Shown piece after piece: positions 32,622-40,731 of a stretch of DNA of 64,000 nucleotides. The notes beneath the pieces were generated by a model that worked only from the letters and a program-made list of their open reading frames with translations, ran no database searches and was not told the DNA's origin. The first letter of the stretch is position 1. Every line of letters starts with the position of its first letter. The DNA is taken from the NCBI GenBank assembly GCA_033763835.1, contig JANRJS010000014.1:124001-188000 (forward strand), read 5' to 3'. The translations under genes and the position numbers were made by a program. Origin of the DNA: JAPKYZ01 sp033763835. GTDB lineage: Bacteria; Acidobacteriota; Terriglobia; Bryobacterales; Bryobacteraceae.

Positions 32622-34007
32622 ATGAGCACGAGACGCGAGTTCCTGAGTGCGATGGGCGCGGCGGCGTACGCCCAGAGCGGGGCGCGGAAACCCAATCTTG
32701 TCGTGATCTTCGCCGACGACATGGGCTACGGCGACATCGGGTGCTACGGTTCGCCCGATGTGCCCACGCCGAATATCGACCGGTTGGCCCGCGAAGGGGC
32801 GCGGTTCACCGACGGGTATGTGTCTTGCGCGGTGTGCAGTCCGTCGCGCGTGGCGCTGCTCACCGGCCAATATCAACAGCGCCACGGCCACGAGTTCAAC
32901 TCCGGCAACATCGCGCGCGAAGCGGAAGTGAATTTCGGATTGCCCGCCTCCGCGAAGATTTTGCCGCAACGTCTCGCGCCGATGGGATACCGGTCGAAAG
33001 CCGTCGGCAAATGGCACCTTGGCGCGCGACCCGGCTATCATCCGCTTGATCGCGGGTTCGACGAATTCTATGGATTCCTGGGCGGCGGTAACGAGTTCAT
33101 CACCGACCGAACGCCCGGTGCAGTTACCCTCGCCGATCCCGATCCCGAGAACAAGCTGCAGCCGCGCCGCGATCCGATTTTGCGGAATCGAGAAAAGCTC
33201 TCCGACGACCGTTACCTCACCGACGCGTTCGCCGACGAATCCGTCGAGTTTATTCGCGCCAACGCCGCGCGGCCCTTTTTTCTCTACTCGGCGTTCAACG
33301 CGATCCACACTCCGCTGCACGTCACCAAGCCGTATGTCGATCGCGTCGCGAAGATCGCGAACGAGCGCCACCGGCTGCTCGCCGCCATGACCGTCGCGCT
33401 CGACGACGCGGTCGGCCGCATCGTCTCGCAAGTCCGCGAATCGCAAATCGAACGCGACACGATGATCGTTTTCTTGAGCGACAACGGATGTCCGGAGATC
33501 ACCGGCGCGGGAACCAACGGTCCGCTGAACGGCGAGAAGGTCACTTACTTCGAAGGTGGAATACGGGTGCCGTACATCATGCGCTGGTCCGGTCGCATAC
33601 CGGCCGGCAAAACGTACCGCGAACCGGTCGTTTCGCGCGACATCGTGCCAACGTTCCTCTTCGCCGCCGGTGGCGCGCTAGATAACTTCGACGGCGTCGA
33701 TTTACTCCCTTACCTTAATGGCGCAAAGCGTGGCGCGCCGCACGACTTTCTTTTCTGGCGCGGCGGCACTGGCCGCGCGGTGCGCATGGGGCGATGGAAG
33801 TTGATTCAGTTTGGCGATAACGTTCGTCTCTTCGACCTATCCGCGGACCTAGGCGAAAAATCCGATGTCGCCGCGAAAAATCCCAACGTCGTCCGCGAAA
33901 TGCAGGGCGCTTTCGCTAGCTGGTCGGCCAAAATGGCTCCGCCGGCGTGGCCGCCTCGTTACCGCGAACTCACCGTTAACGGCGAGAAGTGGAACTGGGA
34001 GCTTTAG
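32622..34007 (+). CDS. Sulfatase (family S1-like), Tat-like signal
   Basis: A 461-residue sulfatase with a twin-arginine-like start (STRREFLSAMGAAAYAQ). The formylglycine site is Cys72 in CSPSR (C-x-P-S-R type), the metal-binding Asp pair is ADDMGYGD, and later motifs are GKWHLG, FFLYSAFNAIHTPLH and LSDNG. It should cleave sulfate esters, probably from polysaccharides, in the periplasm. Activation requires a formylglycine-generating enzyme, which is not in this window. The gene overlaps the convergent S9 peptidase gene by 32 bases. Confidence 0.93.
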   Translation: MSTRREFLSAMGAAAYAQSGARKPNLVVIFADDMGYGDIGCYGSPDVPTPNIDRLAREGARFTDGYVSCAVCSPSRVALLTGQYQQRHGHEFNSGNIAREAEVNFGLPASAKILPQRLAPMGYRSKAVGKWHLGARPGYHPLDRGFDEFYGFLGGGNEFITDRTPGAVTLADPDPENKLQPRRDPILRNREKLSDDRYLTDAFADESVEFIRANAARPFFLYSAFNAIHTPLHVTKPYVDRVAKIANERHRLLAAMTVALDDAVGRIVSQVRESQIERDTMIVFLSDNGCPEITGAGTNGPLNGEKVTYFEGGIRVPYIMRWSGRIPAGKTYREPVVSRDIVPTFLFAAGGALDNFDGVDLLPYLNGAKRGAPHDFLFWRGGTGRAVRMGRWKLIQFGDNVRLFDLSADLGEKSDVAAKNPNVVREMQGAFASWSAKMAPPAWPPRYRELTVNGEKWNWEL

Positions 34008-36246
34008 GCTCGGCGAGATTCGTCTCGAACAACTTCAAAATTCGTTTGTACTCGTCGGCCCAACTGGTCGGTTGCACGAACCCGTGATCCTCCACCGGGT
34101 AACTCGCGAACTCCCAATTCTCTTTACGCAGTTCGATTAACTTCTGCACTAGCCGAACGCTGTCCTGGTAGTGAACGTTTACGTCCACCATGCCGTGACA
34201 AATTAGCAGCGCGCCCTTCAACCCCGCCGCGTGATAAATCGGCGACGACCGCTTGTATGCCTCCTGATCCTTCTGCGGCAGATTGAGAATGTTCGAGGTA
34301 TAGCCCTGGTTGTAGTGCGCCCAATCGGTCACGGGGCGCAGCGCCGCGCCCGCCGCGAACACATCGGGCTGCGTGAACAGAGCCATCAGCGTGATGAATC
34401 CGCCGTAGCTGCCGCCGTACAACCCCACGCGCTTTGGATCGACGCCGTGATTCGCCACCGCCCACTTCACCGCGTCCACCTGATCGTCGAGATCCTTGCC
34501 GCCCATATGCCGGTAGACCGCCGTTCGCCAATCGCGCCCATAACCCGCCGACCCTCGATAATCCACGTCCAGCACCATGTAGCCGCGATCCATCAAAAGG
34601 TGGTGGAACATATACTCGCGCGAATAACTCGACCAGAATTTGTGTGCGTTCTGCAGATAACCCGCGCCATGCACGAACACCACTAGCGGGCCGCCTTTTT
34701 TGAAATTCGCCGGTTTGTACAAGCGCGCCGGAACCTTCGCGCCGTCGCGCGCCGGAATCTCTACGATCGGCGGATCGATCCACGGGTAACTCGCGAAATC
34801 GGTTGCTGGCGATTGCGTCGCCTGCTTGCCGTTGACGAACAACTCCGGCGGCTTGTTCGCGTAACCGTAAACGTCGGCGAGAGAGCCATCCGGCGCGACC
34901 GTTACGTTGTGCTCGCCCGGTTGCGTTGTGATCCGCTTGCGCGTCCCGCCGTCGATACTCATCGCGTACACCTGAGTCTCCGCCGCGCCCGCCTCGGCGC
35001 TAGAGAGATAGAACACGCGCTTGTCGTCGGAAAGCCATACCTCGCGCACCTCCCAAGAGCCGCTCGTTAATTGCTTCGACTCGCCGCCGTCGGGCGAAAT
35101 CGAGTACAAGTGCGCGTAACCGGTTTGCTCCGACAGGTAAAAGTAGCGTCCGTCGGCCAGCCAGCCGGAAGTAAGTCCAAAGCCCGGCACTCGTACCCAA
35201 GCGTCGTCGTGAACCTTCGCTAACTCCCGAACCTTCGCTTCTTTCCAATCGAGCGCGAGCAACCACACGTCCTTGTTGTCGGCGGATCGCGCCCGCAACA
35301 CACAATGACTCCCGGCCTCGTTGCAGGTGGGCATCGATAAGTTCGCCTTGAAGTCCGCCCATTTCTGTTTGCCGGTGACGCGATCGAACACGGCAAGCTT
35401 CGACGCACCGGGCGCGTCGCCCACCTTGTCCCGCGCCGGAATGTCTTCCGCGTACGCCGACTCCGTCACGTAGTTCGGCACGATCGTCCGCTTGTTCTTC
35501 TCGCCCGCCTCGACGATCGTCGCGATAACCGTTCCCCCATCGGGCGACAACATCATCTGCTGCACCGTATGCCGCGCGGGCAGCGTCCACGGCTCGCGCG
35601 GATTCTCCTTCTTGCGTTGCGCCTCGCGCTCCTCGCGGCGTTTGGCGCGCTCCTCCACGATTCCCAGAAGCCCGCGCTCTTCCTTCTTCAAGTACTCCTG
35701 GCTCTCCGTGCCCTTGACGGCCGACGGCGGCGGCGGCGAACCGGCGGCGCGAATCTCGGTCAACTGCTCCACGGTGTCTTCGTCCAAGTCGAGCAGATAC
35801 AGATTTCCGCCGCGGACGTAGGTGATGTGCCGCGCGTCGCGCCAGAACCGAGCGCCCGATTCCACGTCGCTTGTCCGCGTGACGCGTTTGCGCATCGCCG
35901 CCGCGTGGTCGTAGAGAAACACGTCGCCGTCTTCGACGAAAATTGTCGCGGACTTATCGGGCGACAACTCGCCGTCGAACGGCGGCGCGTTCTTCTTCTC
36001 CTCGTCGCTCAGCTTGCGAAGCGCGGATCCATCTCGATTGACCACGTAAGTATCCGCGTCTGCCAGTACCGGCGCGTCGTGCCGTTTCCACTCGAAATAA
36101 ACCCGCGACGAGTCTCGCGACCACCGCACCCGCTGCGGCTCGTGGCCGTAAAGCCCGGGCCCGCGCATGATCCAATCGATCGTGAGCGCGGGCTTCGGAG
36201 CTTGTGCAAGTGCGGTTACCGCGAGAGCGGCGGCAAGCGATTTCAT
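33976..36246 (-). CDS. Secreted S9 prolyl-oligopeptidase family peptidase, DPP4-like
   Basis: A 756-residue peptidase with a signal peptide (MKSLAAALAVTALAQ), a large beta-propeller N-terminal region and a C-terminal hydrolase domain. The triad is Ser in GLYGGSYGGF, Asp in HGMVDVNV and His in PVEDHGF. The VFVHGAGYLQNAHKFW and DVDYRGSAGYGRDWR blocks fit the dipeptidyl peptidase/acyl-peptidase group. It is a second S9 enzyme in the window, distinct from the S9D-type one at 15215-17653. It probably removes peptides in the periplasm. Confidence 0.92.
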   Translation of the reverse strand: MKSLAAALAVTALAQAPKPALTIDWIMRGPGLYGHEPQRVRWSRDSSRVYFEWKRHDAPVLADADTYVVNRDGSALRKLSDEEKKNAPPFDGELSPDKSATIFVEDGDVFLYDHAAAMRKRVTRTSDVESGARFWRDARHITYVRGGNLYLLDLDEDTVEQLTEIRAAGSPPPPSAVKGTESQEYLKKEERGLLGIVEERAKRREEREAQRKKENPREPWTLPARHTVQQMMLSPDGGTVIATIVEAGEKNKRTIVPNYVTESAYAEDIPARDKVGDAPGASKLAVFDRVTGKQKWADFKANLSMPTCNEAGSHCVLRARSADNKDVWLLALDWKEAKVRELAKVHDDAWVRVPGFGLTSGWLADGRYFYLSEQTGYAHLYSISPDGGESKQLTSGSWEVREVWLSDDKRVFYLSSAEAGAAETQVYAMSIDGGTRKRITTQPGEHNVTVAPDGSLADVYGYANKPPELFVNGKQATQSPATDFASYPWIDPPIVEIPARDGAKVPARLYKPANFKKGGPLVVFVHGAGYLQNAHKFWSSYSREYMFHHLLMDRGYMVLDVDYRGSAGYGRDWRTAVYRHMGGKDLDDQVDAVKWAVANHGVDPKRVGLYGGSYGGFITLMALFTQPDVFAAGAALRPVTDWAHYNQGYTSNILNLPQKDQEAYKRSSPIYHAAGLKGALLICHGMVDVNVHYQDSVRLVQKLIELRKENWEFASYPVEDHGFVQPTSWADEYKRILKLFETNLAEPKAPSSTSRR

Positions 36247-36255
36247 CGCTCGATT

Positions 36256-36810
36256 CTAATTCTTCACGGCCTCGTTCGCGAACTGCGCGTCCAGCGGCGC
36301 GGGATTGAAATGATCGAGGTAGTTGCTGATCGTCTTCAGCGCGACACCCAACAGCAGTTCCATCGCCTGCGCTGGCTTGTACCCGGCCGCCACGAACGCC
36401 GCGATCGTCGCCTCGCTCGCAAAGCCGCGCTTCTCGACGATCTCGCGCGTCAGCGCCACCAGCGCGTCGATCTTCGCGTCGCCCGTCGATTGTCCGGCGC
36501 GAACCGCCGCCACCACCCCCGCCTCCGCGTGCAGAAAGCCCTTGGCGATGGTCGAGTGCGCCGCGATGCAGTACCCGCAACGATTCTCGACGCTCGCCGC
36601 CAGCAGGATAATCTGCCGCTCCACGGGAGTGAACGCCGTCTTCTCGAAGTGCGCGTCGAGCGCGAGATACCCTTCGAGAACCGCCGGCGAGTTGGCGAAC
36701 GTCGCCATCAGGTTGGGCGTGAACCCGAACGTCTTTTGAATCTTGTCGAGAACCGGAACCGCCGCCGCCGGGGCGGTCTCGCGGGTTTGCAGGGTGAGTA
36801 AGTTGGCCAT
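36256..36810 (-). CDS. Carboxymuconolactone decarboxylase/AhpD-like protein
   Basis: A 184-residue protein of the AhpD-like fold. The redox motif is Cys78-Gly-Tyr-Cys81 with His85 (RCGYCIAAHS), preceded by FTPVERQIILLAAS and TPNLMATFANSP. Members act as alkylhydroperoxidases or, with other residues, as gamma-carboxymuconolactone decarboxylases; the CxxC/His pattern favours peroxide or thiol chemistry. ATG 36810 has GAAAGGAG upstream. It is divergent from a LysR regulator 100 bases away, which probably controls it. Confidence 0.88.
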   Translation of the reverse strand: MANLLTLQTRETAPAAAVPVLDKIQKTFGFTPNLMATFANSPAVLEGYLALDAHFEKTAFTPVERQIILLAASVENRCGYCIAAHSTIAKGFLHAEAGVVAAVRAGQSTGDAKIDALVALTREIVEKRGFASEATIAAFVAAGYKPAQAMELLLGVALKTISNYLDHFNPAPLDAQFANEAVKN

Positions 36811-36910
36811 GTTTTGGCTCCTTTCACCACGCTTCGATGGAGCGGCCAACGTTCGCGATCCTCGTATGATTCAATCGAATCGATCGGAAAAACCGAACGG
36901 AGGAAATGTT

Positions 36911-37822
36911 TTGGAGTTGCGCCACCTGCGGTATTTTCTGGCCGTCGCCGAAGACTTGAGCTTCCGCGCGGCGGCGGCCCGTCTTCACGTCGCACAAGCC
37001 GCGCTCAGCCAAACCGTTCGCGATCTCGAAGAGGAGGTCGGCGCGAGGCTCCTCGACCGGTCCAGCCGGCATGTGGCTCTCACGCCCGCGGGCGACGCGT
37101 TTCAAGTCGAGGCCGCCGAGATCGTGAAGCGCGCCGGTGACGCCGTCGATCTCGCGCGCCGTGCCGCGCGGGGCCAAACCGGAAAACTCGCGATCGGATT
37201 TCTCGGCTCCGCCGTCTCGCTCTGCCTGCCGCGCGTCGTCCGTCAGTACCGCGAGCGCTATCCGAACGTCGAACTCGATCTACTCGAGATGACGCCGGAA
37301 CGGCAGCAGGCGGCGCTGCGCGAGGGGCGCATCCATCTCGGACTGTCGCGCACGTTCGGTGCCGGTAGCGCACGCGAATTCGAGGAAACGCTCGTCTATT
37401 CCGATCGCCTGTGCGCCGTGCTGTGTAGCGTCCATCCACACGCCGAGCGCCCGCGAGTGCGCCTTCGGGACCTAGCGAACGATCCGTTCGTTCTGTTCGC
37501 CCGTGCCGAAGCGCCGGGGCTATTCGACACAATCGCCGCGCTATGCCGGGATGCCGGATTTTCGCCGCGCGTCGTCGCGCAGCCCACCGCGATGGCTACG
37601 GTCCTGACCCTCGTCGAAGCGCAAGCTGGAGTCTCCATCGCACCCGCCTGCACGCGCAACCTCGCCTCTCGCGGACTCGTCTTTCGTCCCCTCTCGCCCG
37701 CCTCGCCGCGCATCGATCTCAAGCTGATCCGCAAACGTGCGCCGGAGCCCCCCACTGCGCGCGCGTTTCGCGAAGTGCTGTTCGAAAATCTCGAGTGGAT
37801 CCGCCAGACCATGGAAGGCTAA
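36911..37822 (+). CDS. LysR-family transcriptional regulator
   Basis: A 303-residue LTTR. The N-terminal winged helix-turn-helix (LRHLRYFLAVAEDLSFRAAA, AQAALSQTVRDLEEEVGARL) is complete, followed by a linker helix and an effector domain with LAIGFLGSAVSLCLPRVV and LLEMTPERQQAALREGRIHLGL. The start is a TTG at 36911 placed by GGAGGAAA upstream and by alignment of MELRHLRYF. It is divergent from the AhpD-like gene; the 100-base gap between them is where an operator is expected, but I could not define a clear T-N11-A box. Coinducer unknown. Confidence 0.9.
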   Translation: MELRHLRYFLAVAEDLSFRAAAARLHVAQAALSQTVRDLEEEVGARLLDRSSRHVALTPAGDAFQVEAAEIVKRAGDAVDLARRAARGQTGKLAIGFLGSAVSLCLPRVVRQYRERYPNVELDLLEMTPERQQAALREGRIHLGLSRTFGAGSAREFEETLVYSDRLCAVLCSVHPHAERPRVRLRDLANDPFVLFARAEAPGLFDTIAALCRDAGFSPRVVAQPTAMATVLTLVEAQAGVSIAPACTRNLASRGLVFRPLSPASPRIDLKLIRKRAPEPPTARAFREVLFENLEWIRQTMEG

Positions 37823-37832
37823 CGATGGAGGG

Positions 37833-38762
37833 CTAGGGTTCGAGCAGCACCTTCATCGTCCCGCGCGTAGCTGCTAGCTCGAACGCCCTTGGAGCCTCAC
37901 GCAAAGGAAAGCGATCCGCGATCATCCAGTCCGTTCGCACTTTTCCGGACGCGAGTAGCCGCAACGCCGGTTCGAATCTTCCGCACCGTGAGCCAACCAG
38001 CGTAATCTCCGGCACAATCACCTTCGCCATGTCGAGCGCGACTCGCGCCGCGACTGTCGATTTGCAAACCACCGTTCCCCGCGGCACGCACATCTCGACC
38101 GCCTGCGCGAGGCCCGCTTCCGATCCCGTCGCTTCGACGACCCACGCGAACCGCCGCCCCGCGCGGCCTCGAGCAGCTCCCGCCCTCCGCGCCCGCTCCG
38201 GATGATGACCGTACAGCGATACGTCCGCGCCATGCGCGGCGAGCGTTTGCGCGATCAGCAACCCCAGTTTTCCGTCGCCCAGCACGGCCACTGCCGCGCC
38301 CTTCGGAATCCGGCACTGCTCGAGAATTTCGCACGCAGCGGCCACCGGTTCCGTGAATACCGCTTGCTCGTCGCGCAGTCCGCGGGGAACCTCGCGCAAG
38401 TTCGTTTCGGGTAGCGTCAGGTACTCGGCGAACGCGCCGGGATGCTTCACGATTCCCAGCACCATGCGGCGCGGGCAATGCCGCCCGAGTCCGCGCGCGC
38501 ACCAATCGCACCGCCCGCACGCCAGATTAATTTCGCCGACGACGCGCTTGCCGATCCAACGCTTGTCGTCCGCCTCGACGACATCGGCGACAAATTCGTG
38601 GCCCGGCAGGCCTCGAAAGCCGTAATACCCGCGTTGTAACTCAAGATCCGTATTGCAAATCCCCGCCAATCGCAACTTCAGCAGCGCGAATCCGGGCCGC
38701 CGCCGCGGACGGGGAACTTCGCGCACGCTCACCGCGCCGTTCTCGATATGCACGCCGGTCAT
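37833..38762 (-). CDS. Zinc-dependent alcohol dehydrogenase (MDR family)
   Basis: A 309-residue medium-chain dehydrogenase. The catalytic zinc site is AGICNTDLELQRG with GHEFVADV; the structural zinc site has four Cys (ACGRCDWCARGLGRHC). The Rossmann motif is VAVLGDGKLGLLIAQTL. It is a little shorter than most ADHs (about 340), with a tightened NAD region. The reaction is oxidation of an alcohol or polyol, substrate unknown. ATG 38762 is 28 bases from the divergent M14 peptidase start, so the two promoters lie close together. Confidence 0.88.
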   Translation of the reverse strand: MTGVHIENGAVSVREVPRPRRRPGFALLKLRLAGICNTDLELQRGYYGFRGLPGHEFVADVVEADDKRWIGKRVVGEINLACGRCDWCARGLGRHCPRRMVLGIVKHPGAFAEYLTLPETNLREVPRGLRDEQAVFTEPVAAACEILEQCRIPKGAAVAVLGDGKLGLLIAQTLAAHGADVSLYGHHPERARRAGAARGRAGRRFAWVVEATGSEAGLAQAVEMCVPRGTVVCKSTVAARVALDMAKVIVPEITLVGSRCGRFEPALRLLASGKVRTDWMIADRFPLREAPRAFELAATRGTMKVLLEP

Positions 38763-38778
38763 CGCGAATTCCCGAGTC

Positions 38779-38784
38779 TACAAT
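38779..38784 (+). promoter_or_regulatory. -10-like box six bases before a TTG start
   Basis: TACAAT at 38779-38784 (five of six to consensus) lies six bases before the TTG at 38791, the same spacing as at 1937 and 17660. A -35 match is not clear. If used, the M14 transcript would be leaderless. Confidence 0.35.
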
Positions 38785-38790
38785 GAAGGC

Positions 38791-40731
38791 TTGCGCTACC
38801 TCGTTTTATTCGCCGCTGGGACTGCGTTCGCGCAAACGCCCTATCTCGATTACGCCATGCTCGAAAAACGCATCGCCGCGCTGAGCGGGGCGAAAGTCGT
38901 CGCTATCGGCAAGTCGGCGGGCGGACGCACGATTCACGCCGTCGAAATCGGATCGGGCAAGCAGGGCGTGTTCGTCGGCGCGAATATCGTCGGCTTTCAT
39001 AACGCGGGCACGCAGGCCGCTCTGCATTTGATCGACCGGCTGTTGAAGGACCCGAAGCTCGCCGAAGGGAAGACCTACTACGTCGTGCCGTCGCTCAACC
39101 CCGACGCGCACGACGGCATGTTCGGGAAGGCCCGCTATCGCCGCGCGAACAATGGCGGCGCGCTCGATAAGGATCGGGACGGTCTTGTGGGCGAAGACGG
39201 CCCTAACGATCTCAATAACGACGGCCGCATCACGCAAATGCGAATCGCCGATCCGGCGGGCGACATGATCGCCGATTCCGTCAATCCCAACGCGATGATC
39301 AAGGCCGATCCGGCGAAAGGTCAAAAGGGCACACATCGCGTCGTCCAGGAAGGCTTCGACGACGACAAGGACGAGCAGTTCAACGAAGATGCGCCCGGCG
39401 GCGAACGCCCCGACAAGAATTTCGCGCACGGCTGGAGCGAGAACGATCCCGAAAGCGGCGCGTTCCCGAGTTCCGCTCCCGAGGGGAAGGCCGCGATGGA
39501 TTACCTGCTCGCGCGCCGCAGCGTCGCCATCGCCTTTGTTTTCGGGCCCGCCAATAACCTGCTCGCTTTGCCGCGCGGTTCGGGCGCGCCGGTGGGCGAT
39601 GTCGGAAGCCAGCGCGTTACGGTTCCGCCGCAGTTCGCCGGGTTCCTGGGTCTCGAAGCCAACAAGCAATACACGATCGACGAAATCTGGGACATCGTGA
39701 AGGACTCGGCGCAAGTCCGCGCGCAGGGTCTGAATAAGGAACAACTCGCCCAGTTCCTCGGGGGCGGTGCGGCCACGCAACCCGATCCCGACGACTTGAA
39801 GCTCTACGAAAAGCTAGCGGAGAGTTACAAGAAAAGCCTCGAAAAAGCGGGTCTCGATTCGAAGCGTGCAGGCTCGCAATCCCCGGGCGGCGGCTTTCAA
39901 AACTGGCTCTATTATCACTACGGAGTGCTCGCCGTCGAACTCGACGTTTGGGGACCTTCGTCCGCCAAGTCCGCTAGCCCGTCGCCGGGCACGGCGAAGC
40001 CCACAGAAGCGCCGATCACCATCGAGCGTCTTGAAAAAATGTCGAACGACGAGTTCCTCGCGATCGGCGAAGAGCGCATTTCGGCGTATTTGAAAGAGAT
40101 CAAAGCGCCCGCGCAGGTGAACGCGAAAATGCTCATCGACAACGTCAAGTCCGGTCGGATTACGCCCGCGCGCATGGCCGGGATGATGAAGCAGATGAAC
40201 CTGCAGGCGCCCGCCGCTCCGCCGCCGCCCGACCTTCCCGGCGGCTACATGGCCTGGGTTCCGGTGACGCTGCCCGACGGGACAAAAGCCGAGGTGGGCG
40301 GGCTCGATCCGTTCGCCGAAATCGCGCCTCCCGAAGCCGAGTTGACAAAAGCCGCCGAAGCGCACTTGGAAACGATTCTGGAAGCCGCTTCGCAGTTGGC
40401 GCGCGTTGAAATCGTGGAAACCAAAGCCGAGGCGATCGGCGACGGCGTCTGGCGCATCAAGGCGAAAGCCATGAATACGCAGCCGATGCCGACTCACACG
40501 AAGCACGGCGCGCGAACCCGGAATTGGCTGCCGGTGCGCCTGACGATGGACCTGCCGGCGGGAGTCACTCCGCTGCCCGCCGCCCGCGCCGCGACATCCG
40601 AACGGCTGGCGATGGGCCAGGGCGCGCTCGAAGCGGCCTGGATGATCCGCGCGAAGAAAGGGACCAAAATCGCGATCGACTTATCGACGAGTAACGCCGG
40701 AACGGACCGCAAGGAGATCGAGCTGCAATGA
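38791..40731 (+). CDS. M14 carboxypeptidase-like protein, zinc site degenerate
   Basis: A 646-residue secreted protein (signal MRYLVLFAAGTAFAQ) with an M14 peptidase fold: SAGGRTIHAVEIGSG, FVGANIVGFHNAGTQAALHL and a late VELDVWG. The zinc motif HxxE, intact in the next gene, is here His70 with Gly at the Glu position, and the third ligand region reads VFGPANN in place of DFHNTGG, so it probably cannot bind catalytic zinc. An Asp-rich insert (DLNNDGRIT) looks like a calcium loop. The start is a TTG at 38791 with GAAGG too close. It overlaps the next gene by four bases (ATGA). Confidence 0.85.
   Translation: MRYLVLFAAGTAFAQTPYLDYAMLEKRIAALSGAKVVAIGKSAGGRTIHAVEIGSGKQGVFVGANIVGFHNAGTQAALHLIDRLLKDPKLAEGKTYYVVPSLNPDAHDGMFGKARYRRANNGGALDKDRDGLVGEDGPNDLNNDGRITQMRIADPAGDMIADSVNPNAMIKADPAKGQKGTHRVVQEGFDDDKDEQFNEDAPGGERPDKNFAHGWSENDPESGAFPSSAPEGKAAMDYLLARRSVAIAFVFGPANNLLALPRGSGAPVGDVGSQRVTVPPQFAGFLGLEANKQYTIDEIWDIVKDSAQVRAQGLNKEQLAQFLGGGAATQPDPDDLKLYEKLAESYKKSLEKAGLDSKRAGSQSPGGGFQNWLYYHYGVLAVELDVWGPSSAKSASPSPGTAKPTEAPITIERLEKMSNDEFLAIGEERISAYLKEIKAPAQVNAKMLIDNVKSGRITPARMAGMMKQMNLQAPAAPPPPDLPGGYMAWVPVTLPDGTKAEVGGLDPFAEIAPPEAELTKAAEAHLETILEAASQLARVEIVETKAEAIGDGVWRIKAKAMNTQPMPTHTKHGARTRNWLPVRLTMDLPAGVTPLPAARAATSERLAMGQGALEAAWMIRAKKGTKIAIDLSTSNAGTDRKEIELQ

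Noticed and set aside
36811..36910. LysR-type binding box between the AhpD-like and LysR genes
   Set aside because: Several partial palindromes around TCGAATCGA are present but none is a clear T-N11-A site, so no feature was called.
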